Source: Treponema sp. (GTDB lineage Bacteria; Spirochaetota; Spirochaetia; Treponematales; Breznakiellaceae). From it: a stretch of 5,414 nt of DNA. Shown piece by piece: positions 1 through 5,414 of this stretch. Under the pieces are notes generated by a model. That model was not told the DNA's origin, did no database searches, and saw only the letters and a program-made list of their open reading frames with translations. Both the position numbers and the translations under genes were made by a program. Each line of letters opens with the position of its first letter. Positions within the stretch are counted from its first letter, which is position 1. Location: positions 1 through 5,414 of the forward strand of contig JAISZE010000104.1 in the NCBI GenBank assembly GCA_031269405.1, written 5' to 3'.

Positions 1-1325
1 GTTTTGAACTGCGGCAGCCACTCCCTCTCGGCTTTGAACATCTTGTTGACCATTTCCTTGATCTCCTGCATGGAACAAACCGCCGAGCTCAGGGGATCGT
101 AGAGGCAGGCGTGGAATATCTTGCGGGGATCGCCTTCAAGGCAGCCTTCCACAGCCAGTTCTTCGCAGCGGGCGCTGGTATTTACCAGCAGGGCAAGCTG
201 TTCCGGCAGGGGGCCGACATGGACGGGATGGAAGCCGGCCTTATCCGCAAAGACAGGGGCCTCGACGCAGCAGCCTTCGGGCAGGTTGTCGATAAGTCCA
301 AAGTTCCGCACATTGCCATTGAACTGAAACACCGTCTGATCGCCGAATACGGCATTAAAGATGTAAGAGGCGTACTCATGCTGCCTTGTCAGATCAATAT
401 CGCCTTTTATCCACTTGTTGAATTCCTCCCGGCGGTGATCGTCGCGGGTATTGACGGGCTGTTCCTGCATTATTTTCCAGAGATCATGCCCCGGATTCCA
501 GCCGGTGCCGTGGGTGCAGTACTTTTCGATAAGATCGGGCCTTTTGCGGAACCACTGGTTGTACTCCGAGTTGTGTCCCGAAGACTCGGTAACGTAATAA
601 TCAAGGTGGAGGAACATCTCGTTTCTCACCTGTTCTTCGTTGTATATTTCCGGCTTTTTCATCAGCTCCCTGAGTTTGGGATACGCATCCTCGCCCTTCC
701 AAAGATACTCAAGGTAGAATGCCTGATGGTTTATGCCGGCGCAGACATAGTCAATGTCTTTCATATCGGCGCCAAGCCAGCGGGCAAGCATCTCGGCGGT
801 TCCCTGAACCGAATGACAGAGCCCCGTGGTTCTGACTCTGGAGATAGACTGCATAGCCCGGCAGAGCATGGCCATGGGATTCGTATAGTTGAGGAATACA
901 GCGTTCGGGCAGTACTTTTCGATATCCATAAGAATATCCTTCATGGGATTCCATGTCCGCAGGAAGCGGAAGATCCCCGACGGCCCGCGGGTATCGCCGA
1001 TATTAATGGACACATTGTAGCTTTCCGGAATGCCGATATCCGCCTTGACGGCTTCCGTTCCGCCATAGGCAATGGTGGTAACCACGCCGTCGGCGCCCTC
1101 AAGAACCTCGGCCCTGTCGCTTACGGCTATAACCTCGGCAGGATATTTTCCCAGTTCAATGATCTTCTCCACGGCGGCTTTAGCCAGCGCAAGGTTCTCT
1201 TTATCAAGATCAACCAGTGCGATGGTAGAGTCGGAGAGGGCGGGGAATGTAAGAAGATCCCGTGTCAGGTTTCTGGTAAAAACCTGGCTGCCGGCGCCGA
1301 TAAAAACAATCTTTTTCCTTGACAT
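1..1325 (-). CDS. Glycoside hydrolase family 4 enzyme, probable alpha-galactosidase (3' end cut by window edge)
   Basis: A predicted cytoplasmic NAD- and divalent-metal-dependent glycosidase that cleaves by oxidation, elimination and reduction rather than by ordinary acid hydrolysis. The 441 visible residues are open without a stop. The N-terminus is a Rossmann dinucleotide-binding start (VFIGAGS, residues 7-13). Next come IGDTRG (109-114), NYTNP (146-150), CHSVQGT (170-176) and GINHQAF (197-203). In GH4, Cys170 and His200 correspond to the metal ligands and Asn149 lies in the substrate site. The CHSV tetrapeptide is typical of the alpha-galactosidase (MelA) subgroup, whereas phospho-glycosidases carry CNxP or CDMP, so an unphosphorylated alpha-galactoside is the likely substrate. 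Alpha-glucosidase or alpha-galacturonidase activity remains possible. Family members are about 430-480 residues, so little is missing. The ATG at 1325 has a GGAG (1333-1336) 7 nt upstream. It lies 115 bp after the second permease gene, which fits intracellular breakdown of the imported sugar. Confidence 0.93.
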   Translation of the reverse strand, partial: MSRKKIVFIGAGSQVFTRNLTRDLLTFPALSDSTIALVDLDKENLALAKAAVEKIIELGKYPAEVIAVSDRAEVLEGADGVVTTIAYGGTEAVKADIGIPESYNVSINIGDTRGPSGIFRFLRTWNPMKDILMDIEKYCPNAVFLNYTNPMAMLCRAMQSISRVRTTGLCHSVQGTAEMLARWLGADMKDIDYVCAGINHQAFYLEYLWKGEDAYPKLRELMKKPEIYNEEQVRNEMFLHLDYYVTESSGHNSEYNQWFRKRPDLIEKYCTHGTGWNPGHDLWKIMQEQPVNTRDDHRREEFNKWIKGDIDLTRQHEYASYIFNAVFGDQTVFQFNGNVRNFGLIDNLPEGCCVEAPVFADKAGFHPVHVGPLPEQLALLVNTSARCEELAVEGCLEGDPRKIFHACLYDPLSSAVCSMQEIKEMVNKMFKAEREWLPQFK

Positions 1326-1344
1326 GATACTGCTCCATTGTGAT

Positions 1345-1376
1345 AAAAATTTACCGATCCGGCATTACCGGACCGG
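1345..1376 (-). terminator. Terminator-like hairpin between permease and glycosidase genes
   Basis: On the minus strand CCGGTCCGG (1376-1368), loop TAATG and CCGGATCGG (1362-1354) form a 9-bp stem with one G-U pair. After TAAA comes a run of five T (1349-1345). It lies after the second permease and before the glycosidase start. It could end transport transcripts, partly attenuate the downstream gene, or protect the 3' end. The T run starts 4 nt from the stem, which is weaker than a classical intrinsic terminator. I found no convincing separate promoter for the glycosidase, so partial read-through is the simplest reading. Confidence 0.5.
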
Positions 1377-1440
1377 CATTGCTTAACCGTGTTAAAAGCC
1401 GCCAATACAAGTCCTTATTAACACCTCTTATAGACAGACG

Positions 1441-2253
1441 CTATTTAATGGCGCCGTCCATAATTCCTTTAATAAAGTACTTTTGTAAGAAAATGTAAAG
1501 AAGCGCTATGGGGATCACCACCAACAGCGCCATGGCTGCGGCTATGTGGGGATCAGAGCTGGTAAGGGAAAAAAACGAGGCGATTGCCAAAGTGACTACC
1601 TGCATGGCGGGTTTTTGCAGGAAGTAGAGGGAATACTGGTAGTCGTTCCATACGGGAACCGCGGTAAGGATCACGATGGAAATGATAACAGGCTTAAGCA
1701 GGGGAGCTACGATCCGGTAGAAAATAGCATAGACGCTGCTGCCGTCTATAAGGGCCGCCTCGTCCAGTTCCCGTGGGATGGTATTGATAAAGTTGGAGAT
1801 CATATAGATCGCCAGCGGCAGATTAAAAGCGGTATGGACCATCACTATCCCCGGATAGTTGCTTATCATGCCCATGCGGATAAGCATAACATAGAGGGGG
1901 ACGAGGAGGCTCAGGGCGGGGATCATCATCATCGAAAGGATAAAAGACTTTACCTTCAGGTTGAGTTTTGAGGGATTCCGTGCCAGGGGGTAGGACGCCA
2001 TGGCCGCGAGAATTACTACCAATACGGTTGATAAAACGCTGATCACTGCAGTATTGAAAAAGGCACGGGGCAGGTTGCTGCTCCGGAAGGCATTAACAAA
2101 GTTTTGCCAGTACGGCCTGGCGGGCAGAGTCCAATAAGAGCTGACATCGCTCTGGGGTTTAAGGCTTACGGTGACGGAGATATAGACCGGCACAAGCTGG
2201 ATGGCGCAAATGATAAGGGCCAGGATATATTTCCACCAGTATTTGATTTTCAT
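1441..2253 (-). CDS. CUT1-family sugar ABC transporter permease, MalG-like
   Basis: The second inner-membrane subunit of the importer, 270 aa, a normal length for MalG/UgpE-type proteins. Hydrophobic segments fall near residues 9-30, 68-90, 103-126, 132-154, 186-203 and 239-256, which fits six membrane helices. The cytoplasmic EAA loop that docks with the ATPase is clear: DEAALIDG at 164-171 continues to the APLLKP stretch ending near residue 188. The VWNDYQYSL segment (201-209) and the C-terminal YFIKGIMDGAIK are also typical of this subfamily. The ATG overlaps the stop of the upstream permease gene in an ATGA (2250-2253), implying translational coupling. A purine-rich GAGGTGGAG lies at 2259-2267, ending 5 nt before the start. 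The stop is TAG. The specific substrate cannot be read from the permease itself. Confidence 0.95.
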   Translation of the reverse strand: MKIKYWWKYILALIICAIQLVPVYISVTVSLKPQSDVSSYWTLPARPYWQNFVNAFRSSNLPRAFFNTAVISVLSTVLVVILAAMASYPLARNPSKLNLKVKSFILSMMMIPALSLLVPLYVMLIRMGMISNYPGIVMVHTAFNLPLAIYMISNFINTIPRELDEAALIDGSSVYAIFYRIVAPLLKPVIISIVILTAVPVWNDYQYSLYFLQKPAMQVVTLAIASFFSLTSSDPHIAAAMALLVVIPIALLYIFLQKYFIKGIMDGAIK

Positions 2254-3119
2254 AGGTACTCCACCTCGTTCCGCTTAAAGACGCCCTGCACGATTAAGGT
2301 GATGCCGAGGATCAGGACGAAAAGTGAAAAGCCGATTGCCGCCGCGTAGCCTGCGTTCTGGGAGGCAAAATAGGTAACGTGAATAAAAGTAGCCAGGGAA
2401 TGAGTGGTGTAACCCGGCCCGCCGCCGGTCAAAGCCTTGATTACATCAAAAAGCTTTAAGCCGCCGATAAGGTTGATCATCACGCTGGTCATAAACGAGG
2501 GGTAGAGGAGGGGAAGGGTAATCTTCAAAAATACCCCGCGGTTTCCCGCACCCTCTATCCGGGCCGCCTCATAGTAGATCCGGGGGATTCCCTGAAGCCC
2601 TGCCAGATAGATGATCATGGAGATGCCGTAGTACTGAAACGAATTAATAATAACCATCAGGGGAACGGTTACCTGGGTGGAGGAAAGCCAAAGCACCGGC
2701 TCCCTGCCAAAAAGGGCCGCAATATCGTTCAAGGCCCCGGAATATTCGGTAAGGTAGCGCCACATAAAACCCATGATTACCCCCGATATCATGGCGGGAA
2801 GGTACACAATGGTTCTTACCGCGTCGCGGCCCTTAAAGGCCCTGTTCAGGAGCAAGGCCGCCGAGAGTCCCAGAAGCTGCTGCAAAAAGGTGCTTCCGAA
2901 ACCGTAGATCAGCGTGTTGATCAGAGAACCAAGAAAATTCGAATCCTCGACGATGCGCAGGAAATTCCCAAATCCTATGTACCGGTAGTTTTGCGAAAAT
3001 CCGTTCCAGTTGGTAAAGGAGATACGCAGGCCGTCCATGAATGGATAGATGATAAACCACAGCAGCATTATCAGGGCCGGAAGATAGAGAATATTGGCCT
3101 TTTTATAAACGGAATTCAT
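2250..3119 (-). CDS. CUT1-family sugar ABC transporter permease, MalF/UgpA-like
   Basis: The first inner-membrane subunit of the importer, 289 aa. Like UgpA/LacF-type proteins it lacks the long extra periplasmic loop of E. coli MalF. Hydrophobic segments lie near residues 10-28, 63-92, 101-121, 151-172, 203-220 and 257-280. The EAA loop reads YYEAARIEGAG (182-192) and continues through KITLPLLYP (199-207); this is the coupling helix for the ATP-binding subunit. TGGGPGYTTH (231-240), just after the fifth helix, is a hallmark of sugar permeases in this group. The ATG at 3119 follows AGGGGG (3129-3134) by 9 nt. The gene begins 91 bp after the binding-protein stop, with a strong hairpin in the gap, and its end overlaps the next permease start by 4 nt. 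No ATPase gene is visible nearby. Confidence 0.95.
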   Translation of the reverse strand: MNSVYKKANILYLPALIMLLWFIIYPFMDGLRISFTNWNGFSQNYRYIGFGNFLRIVEDSNFLGSLINTLIYGFGSTFLQQLLGLSAALLLNRAFKGRDAVRTIVYLPAMISGVIMGFMWRYLTEYSGALNDIAALFGREPVLWLSSTQVTVPLMVIINSFQYYGISMIIYLAGLQGIPRIYYEAARIEGAGNRGVFLKITLPLLYPSFMTSVMINLIGGLKLFDVIKALTGGGPGYTTHSLATFIHVTYFASQNAGYAAAIGFSLFVLILGITLIVQGVFKRNEVEYL

Positions 3120-3173
3120 GCGAATTAACCCCCTGTTTCAGCTTGCGCCCCGAGAAATACCGGGAAGCTAAAG

Positions 3174-3200
3174 AAAGCCGCCCTTTTCCGGGGCGGCTTT
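3174..3200 (-). terminator. GC-rich 10-bp hairpin after the binding-protein gene (attenuator or mRNA stabiliser)
   Basis: AAAGCCGCCC (3174-3183) and GGGCGGCTTT (3191-3200) are a perfect 10-bp inverted repeat with a 7-nt loop. On the coding strand the stem is followed by TTTCTTT, counting its last three bases. It begins 10 nt after the binding-protein stop codon and ends 54 nt before the permease start. Such hairpins between a binding-protein gene and its permease genes commonly block 3' exonuclease or terminate part of the transcripts, giving an excess of binding protein over permease. The structure is seen directly; its effect is inferred. Because it is symmetric it could also act on the plus strand, where no gene ends. 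Confidence 0.65.
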
Positions 3201-3210
3201 TATGACAGAA

Positions 3211-4473
3211 TTACTGCTGTTGGGCTCTGAGATCCCGGTAATCATTGCGAAGCCGGGAAACGGCCTGTTCCTTGGTCAGGGTGTTGGCAAGAAGGCCGCT
3301 GGCGGTCTTGCAAAGGGCGTCCCACATGCCGCTGGGCAGGTAGGCCCGGTCAAAGTAGGGGAAGCCCCGAATGCCCTGGAGGCGATCGAAGTAGGGTTTC
3401 AGTTCGGAAAGATCGGCGCCGTACCCCGGCCCCACAAGGCCCGCCTCGCACCGGTCCAGGGTAGCAACCCGGTTGATGATCTCCGGCTGGGTGCAGTACT
3501 CAAGGAATTTAAGGGACTCCGCCTTACGGCCGCCGTCCTTGTAAACCCCCAGGGTAAAACGCTCGCCGGAAGTTAAGGTGGGGGGATCGCCGGGGCTGTT
3601 GGAGGGCACGGCGATAAAGCCGATCCGGGCAGAGGGATTGACAAGTTTGGCCCTGGTGATGGCGTTATTGGCCGACATGACAAAGGCCGCCTCTCCGGTT
3701 CCCAGGCGCCTGAACTGATTCTCCTCGGTGCCCTGGGTATAGTCAGGGTTCAGCCAGCCCTTGTCCCGGAGTTCAAGCAGGAAGTCCTGGATGATCCCCC
3801 AGTTGTTCCAGTCGAAGGAACCGTCCTGCAGGGCGGTCCGGTAGTTTGCCTTGTCGTTGGTTACCATGAAGCTCTGGCCCAGGGTATTGTAGATGGTCCC
3901 CACGGTCCAGTCTTCCGAAGCATTGCCGGCAATGTCCAGGGGGATCTTTCCCGCTGCCTTGACCTTGGCGCAGGCGGCGCGGAAATCGTCCCAGGTCTTA
4001 ATCGACCAAATATCCACCCCCACCGACTCAAGGGTATCCTGGTTTACCACGATGCCCTGGGATTCCACATTGAAGGGGAGGACAAAGATCTGCCCCTTGG
4101 CATTGCTGATTACGGGAATGATCTTGGGATTAACCTTGGAAGCCCAGCCTTGGTTGTTCAGAGGTTCCAGGTATTCGGAGTAACGGGCCACCGACCAGCC
4201 GTGGGTGGACCAGATATCGGGAAGATCCCGGGCCGCCATCTTGGTTTTCATGGTGACTTCGTAATCGGGGTAATATCCCATCTCGAGCTTAAGGCCGGGA
4301 TTGGCGGCTTCATAATCCTTGGCAACCTGGAGCATGTACTGGTGCACCTGTTCGGCGGGGGTATAATTTATGGCGGCGGTCAGGGTAACCGGCCCTCCCT
4401 GTTTGCGGCCGCCGGCAAAGGCCAAAACGGCTCCGGCGCAGAGTACCAGGACGATAAGAACAATACGTTTCAT
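3211..4473 (-). CDS. Extracellular (periplasmic) solute-binding protein family 1, sugar ABC transporter
   Basis: A periplasmic carbohydrate receptor of 420 aa, normal for the MalE/UgpB-like family that serves CUT1 importers. Residues 1-20 form a signal peptide (KR, hydrophobic core, LAFA then GGRK) with likely signal peptidase I cleavage after Ala20. The only nearby cysteine, Cys12, lies inside the hydrophobic core behind Leu and is not a convincing lipobox. Family landmarks are DLPDIW (83-88), the domain-crossing region LPFNVESQGIVVNQDTL (132-148), WDDF (161-164), GTGEAAFVM (258-266), and FTLGVYKDG (306-314) followed by the C-terminal helix ESLKFLEYC (319-327). The ATG at 4473 has AAGGAG (4482-4487) 8 nt upstream. 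It is the first gene of the operon, preceded by a promoter-like sequence and a palindrome. The bound sugar is inferred as an alpha-galactoside only from the GH4 gene downstream. Confidence 0.95.
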   Translation of the reverse strand: MKRIVLIVLVLCAGAVLAFAGGRKQGGPVTLTAAINYTPAEQVHQYMLQVAKDYEAANPGLKLEMGYYPDYEVTMKTKMAARDLPDIWSTHGWSVARYSEYLEPLNNQGWASKVNPKIIPVISNAKGQIFVLPFNVESQGIVVNQDTLESVGVDIWSIKTWDDFRAACAKVKAAGKIPLDIAGNASEDWTVGTIYNTLGQSFMVTNDKANYRTALQDGSFDWNNWGIIQDFLLELRDKGWLNPDYTQGTEENQFRRLGTGEAAFVMSANNAITRAKLVNPSARIGFIAVPSNSPGDPPTLTSGERFTLGVYKDGGRKAESLKFLEYCTQPEIINRVATLDRCEAGLVGPGYGADLSELKPYFDRLQGIRGFPYFDRAYLPSGMWDALCKTASGLLANTLTKEQAVSRLRNDYRDLRAQQQ

Positions 4474-4506
4474 AAGAAATTCTCCTTGAAAAAAGAAATT
4501 GGGATT

Positions 4507-4524
4507 TGCAGGTACAAACCTGCA
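4507..4524. promoter_or_regulatory. Perfect 7-bp inverted repeat, candidate operator in the transporter 5' UTR
   Basis: TGCAGGT, spacer ACAA, ACCTGCA: a perfect palindrome of 7-bp arms with a 4-nt centre. It lies 34 nt upstream of the binding-protein ATG and about +6 to +24 relative to the predicted transcription start. That placement suits a repressor roadblock site, or a 5'-end RNA hairpin that protects the message. The lack of a central CG argues against a classic LacI-type operator. No dedicated regulator gene is in view, so the binding factor is unknown. Confidence 0.5.
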
Positions 4525-4536
4525 TGATATTATGTA

Positions 4537-4565
4537 AGCATAAGCCTATTAAATTTTACCGTCAA
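4537..4565 (-). promoter_or_regulatory. Sigma-70-type promoter for the transporter operon
   Basis: On the minus strand TTGACG (4565-4560) and TATGCT (4542-4537) are separated by exactly 17 bp. The -35 matches the consensus at five of six positions. The -10 matches at four of six, including the three most conserved bases. The predicted start is near 4530, giving a 5' UTR of roughly 57 nt that contains the palindrome and the Shine-Dalgarno sequence. The flanks are AT-rich. Confidence 0.6.
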
Positions 4566-4571
4566 GATTTT

Positions 4572-4600
4572 TTTACGTTATTTGTGATTATTTATAGAAT
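4572..4600 (+). promoter_or_regulatory. Possible divergent plus-strand promoter
   Basis: TTTACG (4572-4577) and TAGAAT (4595-4600) are spaced by 17 bp on the plus strand, matching the sigma-70 consensus at four and five of six positions. The predicted start is near 4607. It sits back to back with the transporter promoter; the two -35 boxes are 6 bp apart. In so AT-rich a stretch a chance match is quite possible. The argument for it is the strong ribosome-binding site and short ORF immediately downstream. Confidence 0.3.
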
Positions 4601-4612
4601 TTCAAATACTAT

Positions 4613-4638
4613 TCCTCCAAACAGATGTGTAAGGAGGA
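4613..4638 (+). promoter_or_regulatory. Potential hairpin masking the small ORF's ribosome-binding site
   Basis: TCCTCC (4613-4618) is exactly complementary to GGAGGA (4633-4638), with a 14-nt loop and one further possible U-G pair. The 3' arm is the core of the Shine-Dalgarno sequence AAGGAGGAGG (4631-4640). If transcribed on the plus strand, the leader could hide its own ribosome-binding site, as in RNA thermometers or self-occluding leaders. The stem is short, so the effect is speculative. Confidence 0.3.
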
Positions 4639-4643
4639 GGTAT

Positions 4644-4715
4644 ATGAGGATTCTTTTAAGGCGGCCTAAAGCAATTCTTTCGAATTACTTACCCGCTTTT
4701 TCAAGCAAGCCGTAA
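4644..4715 (+). CDS. Possible 23-aa small protein with strong Shine-Dalgarno, antisense to the lipoprotein gene end
   Basis: The ORF runs ATG to TAA and encodes 23 residues beginning MRILLRRPKAIL. It is basic at the N-terminus, with a short mixed hydrophobic stretch and no clear membrane helix or known motif. The reason to list it is upstream: AAGGAGGAGG at 4631-4640 is among the strongest ribosome-binding sites in the window, with AAGGAGG ending 6 nt before the ATG. A plausible plus-strand promoter precedes it. The last 31 bp overlap the 3' end of the lipoprotein gene on the other strand. I do not recognise the product. It could be a true small protein, a chance ORF, or the remnant of a lost gene. 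There is no downstream plus-strand gene for it to lead into. Confidence 0.25.
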   Translation: MRILLRRPKAILSNYLPAFSSKP

Positions 4716-5116
4716 TACATGGAAAAAAGGCTGGAATACCAGTCAACCAGCTCTTTTACCGGCATGTCCCATTTATTGGGATACTGCGCGTTTATCCCGG
4801 AACGGAGGGAATCTACAAATTCAAAGTCCTCCTCCGCCTCGCCGGAAAGCCGCGCCGTCTCTACCCGGCTCATCAGCCTGGTCAATTCAGCAGGATATAC
4901 GGTATTGGGGAAGACGGCGCTAACAAATTCCAGATTGGCATTGTTTTCCAGCATGTAGGCGACATACTGAACCGCCAGCTTCCTGCCCCTGGTGGCGCTG
5001 TCTTCGGGGTAGCCGTCGTCGCGGACCGGATCTCCGCCGTTTGAAGGGGCGCTTTGACAGGCAAAGAGCAGCAGCAAAGCCGGGAACAGGATCAGGTTTT
5101 TTACAGTTTTCTTCAT
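4685..5116 (-). CDS. Hypothetical small lipoprotein
   Basis: A 143-aa predicted lipoprotein of unknown function. The N-terminus is MKKTVKNL followed by a leucine-rich core, then LFAC with Cys20 as the lipidation site. The next residues (QSAPSNGGDP) are a flexible tether. The mature part is acidic and looks mainly helical. It carries no domain I can name and no further cysteine. The region from about residue 45 to the end (RKLAVQYVAYMLENNANLEF to YYGLLEKAGK) could be a small helical bundle. I chose the ATG at 5116 over an upstream in-frame start at 5242 because it gives a classical signal peptide. It also has AAGGAAG at 5122-5128, and it avoids overlapping the upstream regulator gene. It starts 28 bp after that gene's stop, so the two probably share a transcript. 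No convincing terminator follows. Confidence 0.8.
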   Translation of the reverse strand: MKKTVKNLILFPALLLLFACQSAPSNGGDPVRDDGYPEDSATRGRKLAVQYVAYMLENNANLEFVSAVFPNTVYPAELTRLMSRVETARLSGEAEEDFEFVDSLRSGINAQYPNKWDMPVKELVDWYSSLFSMYYGLLEKAGK

Positions 5117-5144
5117 AATAACTTCCTTATCACCTATGGAATTT

Positions 5145-5414
5145 TTATTTCCGTCTACGGGAATTAACGAACCGGAGGAAATCGTTGATATTCTTGACGA
5201 CAATCTTGCCGGGATACATCTCCATCCGCTGCTGGGCAACAAACTGGCGCAGGGTTTCGTTGGTGTCCTTGACGCTCATGCCGGCCCAGTGGGCAATATC
5301 ATCAACAGTAGTACTGAACTCCCGGCGCTCCGTGGTCTTATCGATGTTGAGCTGGATTTCATCCAGCATGAGGAAGACATCGGCAACCTTGGCCTGCGGT
5401 TCTTCCAGGGTAAG
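5145..5414 (-). CDS. Crp/Fnr-family transcriptional regulator, C-terminal part (5' end outside window)
   Basis: The final 89 residues and the TAA stop are visible; the N-terminal sensory part lies beyond the window. The visible segment has the layout of a Crp C-terminal domain. A helix (KVADVFLMLDEI) matches the end of the long dimerisation helix and the first helix of the DNA-binding domain. It is followed by a winged helix-turn-helix: TTVDDIAHWAGMSVKDTNET, the recognition helix continuing to LRQF (about 5241-5303), and a wing with GKIVVKNINDFLRFV. Presumably the missing N-terminus is a cyclic-nucleotide-binding-like domain; that is inferred. The recognition helix lacks the RExxxR pattern of E. 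coli Crp, so its target site probably differs from TGTGA-N6-TCACA. A lipoprotein gene follows after 28 bp. Whether it controls the neighbouring sugar operon cannot be told from the sequence. Confidence 0.75.
   Translation of the reverse strand, partial: LTLEEPQAKVADVFLMLDEIQLNIDKTTERREFSTTVDDIAHWAGMSVKDTNETLRQFVAQQRMEMYPGKIVVKNINDFLRFVNSRRRK

Noticed and set aside
111..1322. A 403-codon open frame on the plus strand opposite the glycosidase gene.
   Set aside because: It shares codon boundaries with the GH4 gene and reads as its mirror image, with no recognisable domain. The minus-strand reading has a full set of GH4 motifs and a ribosome-binding site.
1359..1380. Direct repeat CCGGCATT (1359-1366 and 1373-1380).
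   Set aside because: Two 8-bp copies 14 bp apart are largely explained by the hairpin arms, and nothing suggests an attachment site or a CRISPR-like array.
1546..1971. A 141-codon plus-strand frame opposite the MalG-like permease.
   Set aside because: The translation is low-complexity and rich in His, Asp and Gly, with no family resemblance; the antisense permease is unmistakable.
3202..3576. A 124-codon plus-strand frame opposite the end of the binding-protein gene.
   Set aside because: It begins at the edge of the intergenic hairpin with no supporting ribosome-binding site and mirrors the conserved binding-protein coding sequence.
4583..4587. TGTGA upstream of the transporter promoter as a Crp site.
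   Set aside because: Only one half-site is present. The position where TCACA should follow reads ATAGA, and the Crp-like protein here probably does not read this motif.
4646..4684. An imperfect inverted repeat around GGCGGCCTAAAG as a terminator for the lipoprotein gene.
   Set aside because: Only about 8 of 13 positions pair and there is no T run on the relevant strand.
5117..5242. An upstream in-frame start for the lipoprotein (185 aa).
   Set aside because: It would overlap the Crp-like gene by almost 100 bp and bury the signal peptide and lipobox inside the protein. The ATG at 5116 has a good ribosome-binding site and the signal peptide at its N-terminus.

Overview
The window carries most of a carbohydrate-uptake operon plus the end of a second transcription unit. 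All confident genes lie on the minus strand, so the biological order runs from high to low coordinates. Base composition is moderate, about half G+C by eye. The periplasmic binding protein has an AFA-GGRK signal-peptide end that I associate with Treponema. Together with a true lipoprotein and a CUT1 transporter that has no linked ATPase, this suggests a diderm bacterium. A spirochaete of the genus Treponema, perhaps a gut species, is my best guess. This is inference from style; the window holds no rRNA or other marker.

Region 5414 to 4685 (minus) holds the C-terminal 89 residues of a Crp/Fnr-type regulator. After a 28-bp gap comes a small lipoprotein of unknown function (143 aa, lipobox Cys20). 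The two look cotranscribed.

Region 4684 to 4474 is an AT-rich intergenic spacer. It holds a well-formed minus-strand promoter for the transporter operon, with a perfect 7-bp-arm palindrome just inside the predicted transcript. Back to back with it is a possible plus-strand promoter that would drive a 23-codon ORF with a very strong, potentially hairpin-masked Shine-Dalgarno sequence. That ORF overlaps the 3' end of the lipoprotein gene in antisense.

Region 4473 to 1441 (minus) encodes a solute-binding protein, then a GC-rich hairpin, then two CUT1 permeases (MalF-like and MalG-like) whose genes overlap by an ATGA. Region 1325 to 1 (minus) encodes a family GH4 glycosidase with the CHSV signature expected of alpha-galactosidases. 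It is cut by the window edge, probably only a few residues from its end. A terminator-like hairpin lies between the second permease and the glycosidase.

Working model: the binding protein captures an oligosaccharide in the periplasm. The two permeases, powered by an ATPase encoded elsewhere, import it without phosphorylation. The cytoplasmic NAD- and metal-dependent GH4 enzyme then removes an alpha-galactosyl (or related) residue. I see no mobile element, CRISPR array, tRNA or rRNA. The window looks like an ordinary sugar-utilisation locus; the intergenic region at 4500-4715 is its least conventional part.
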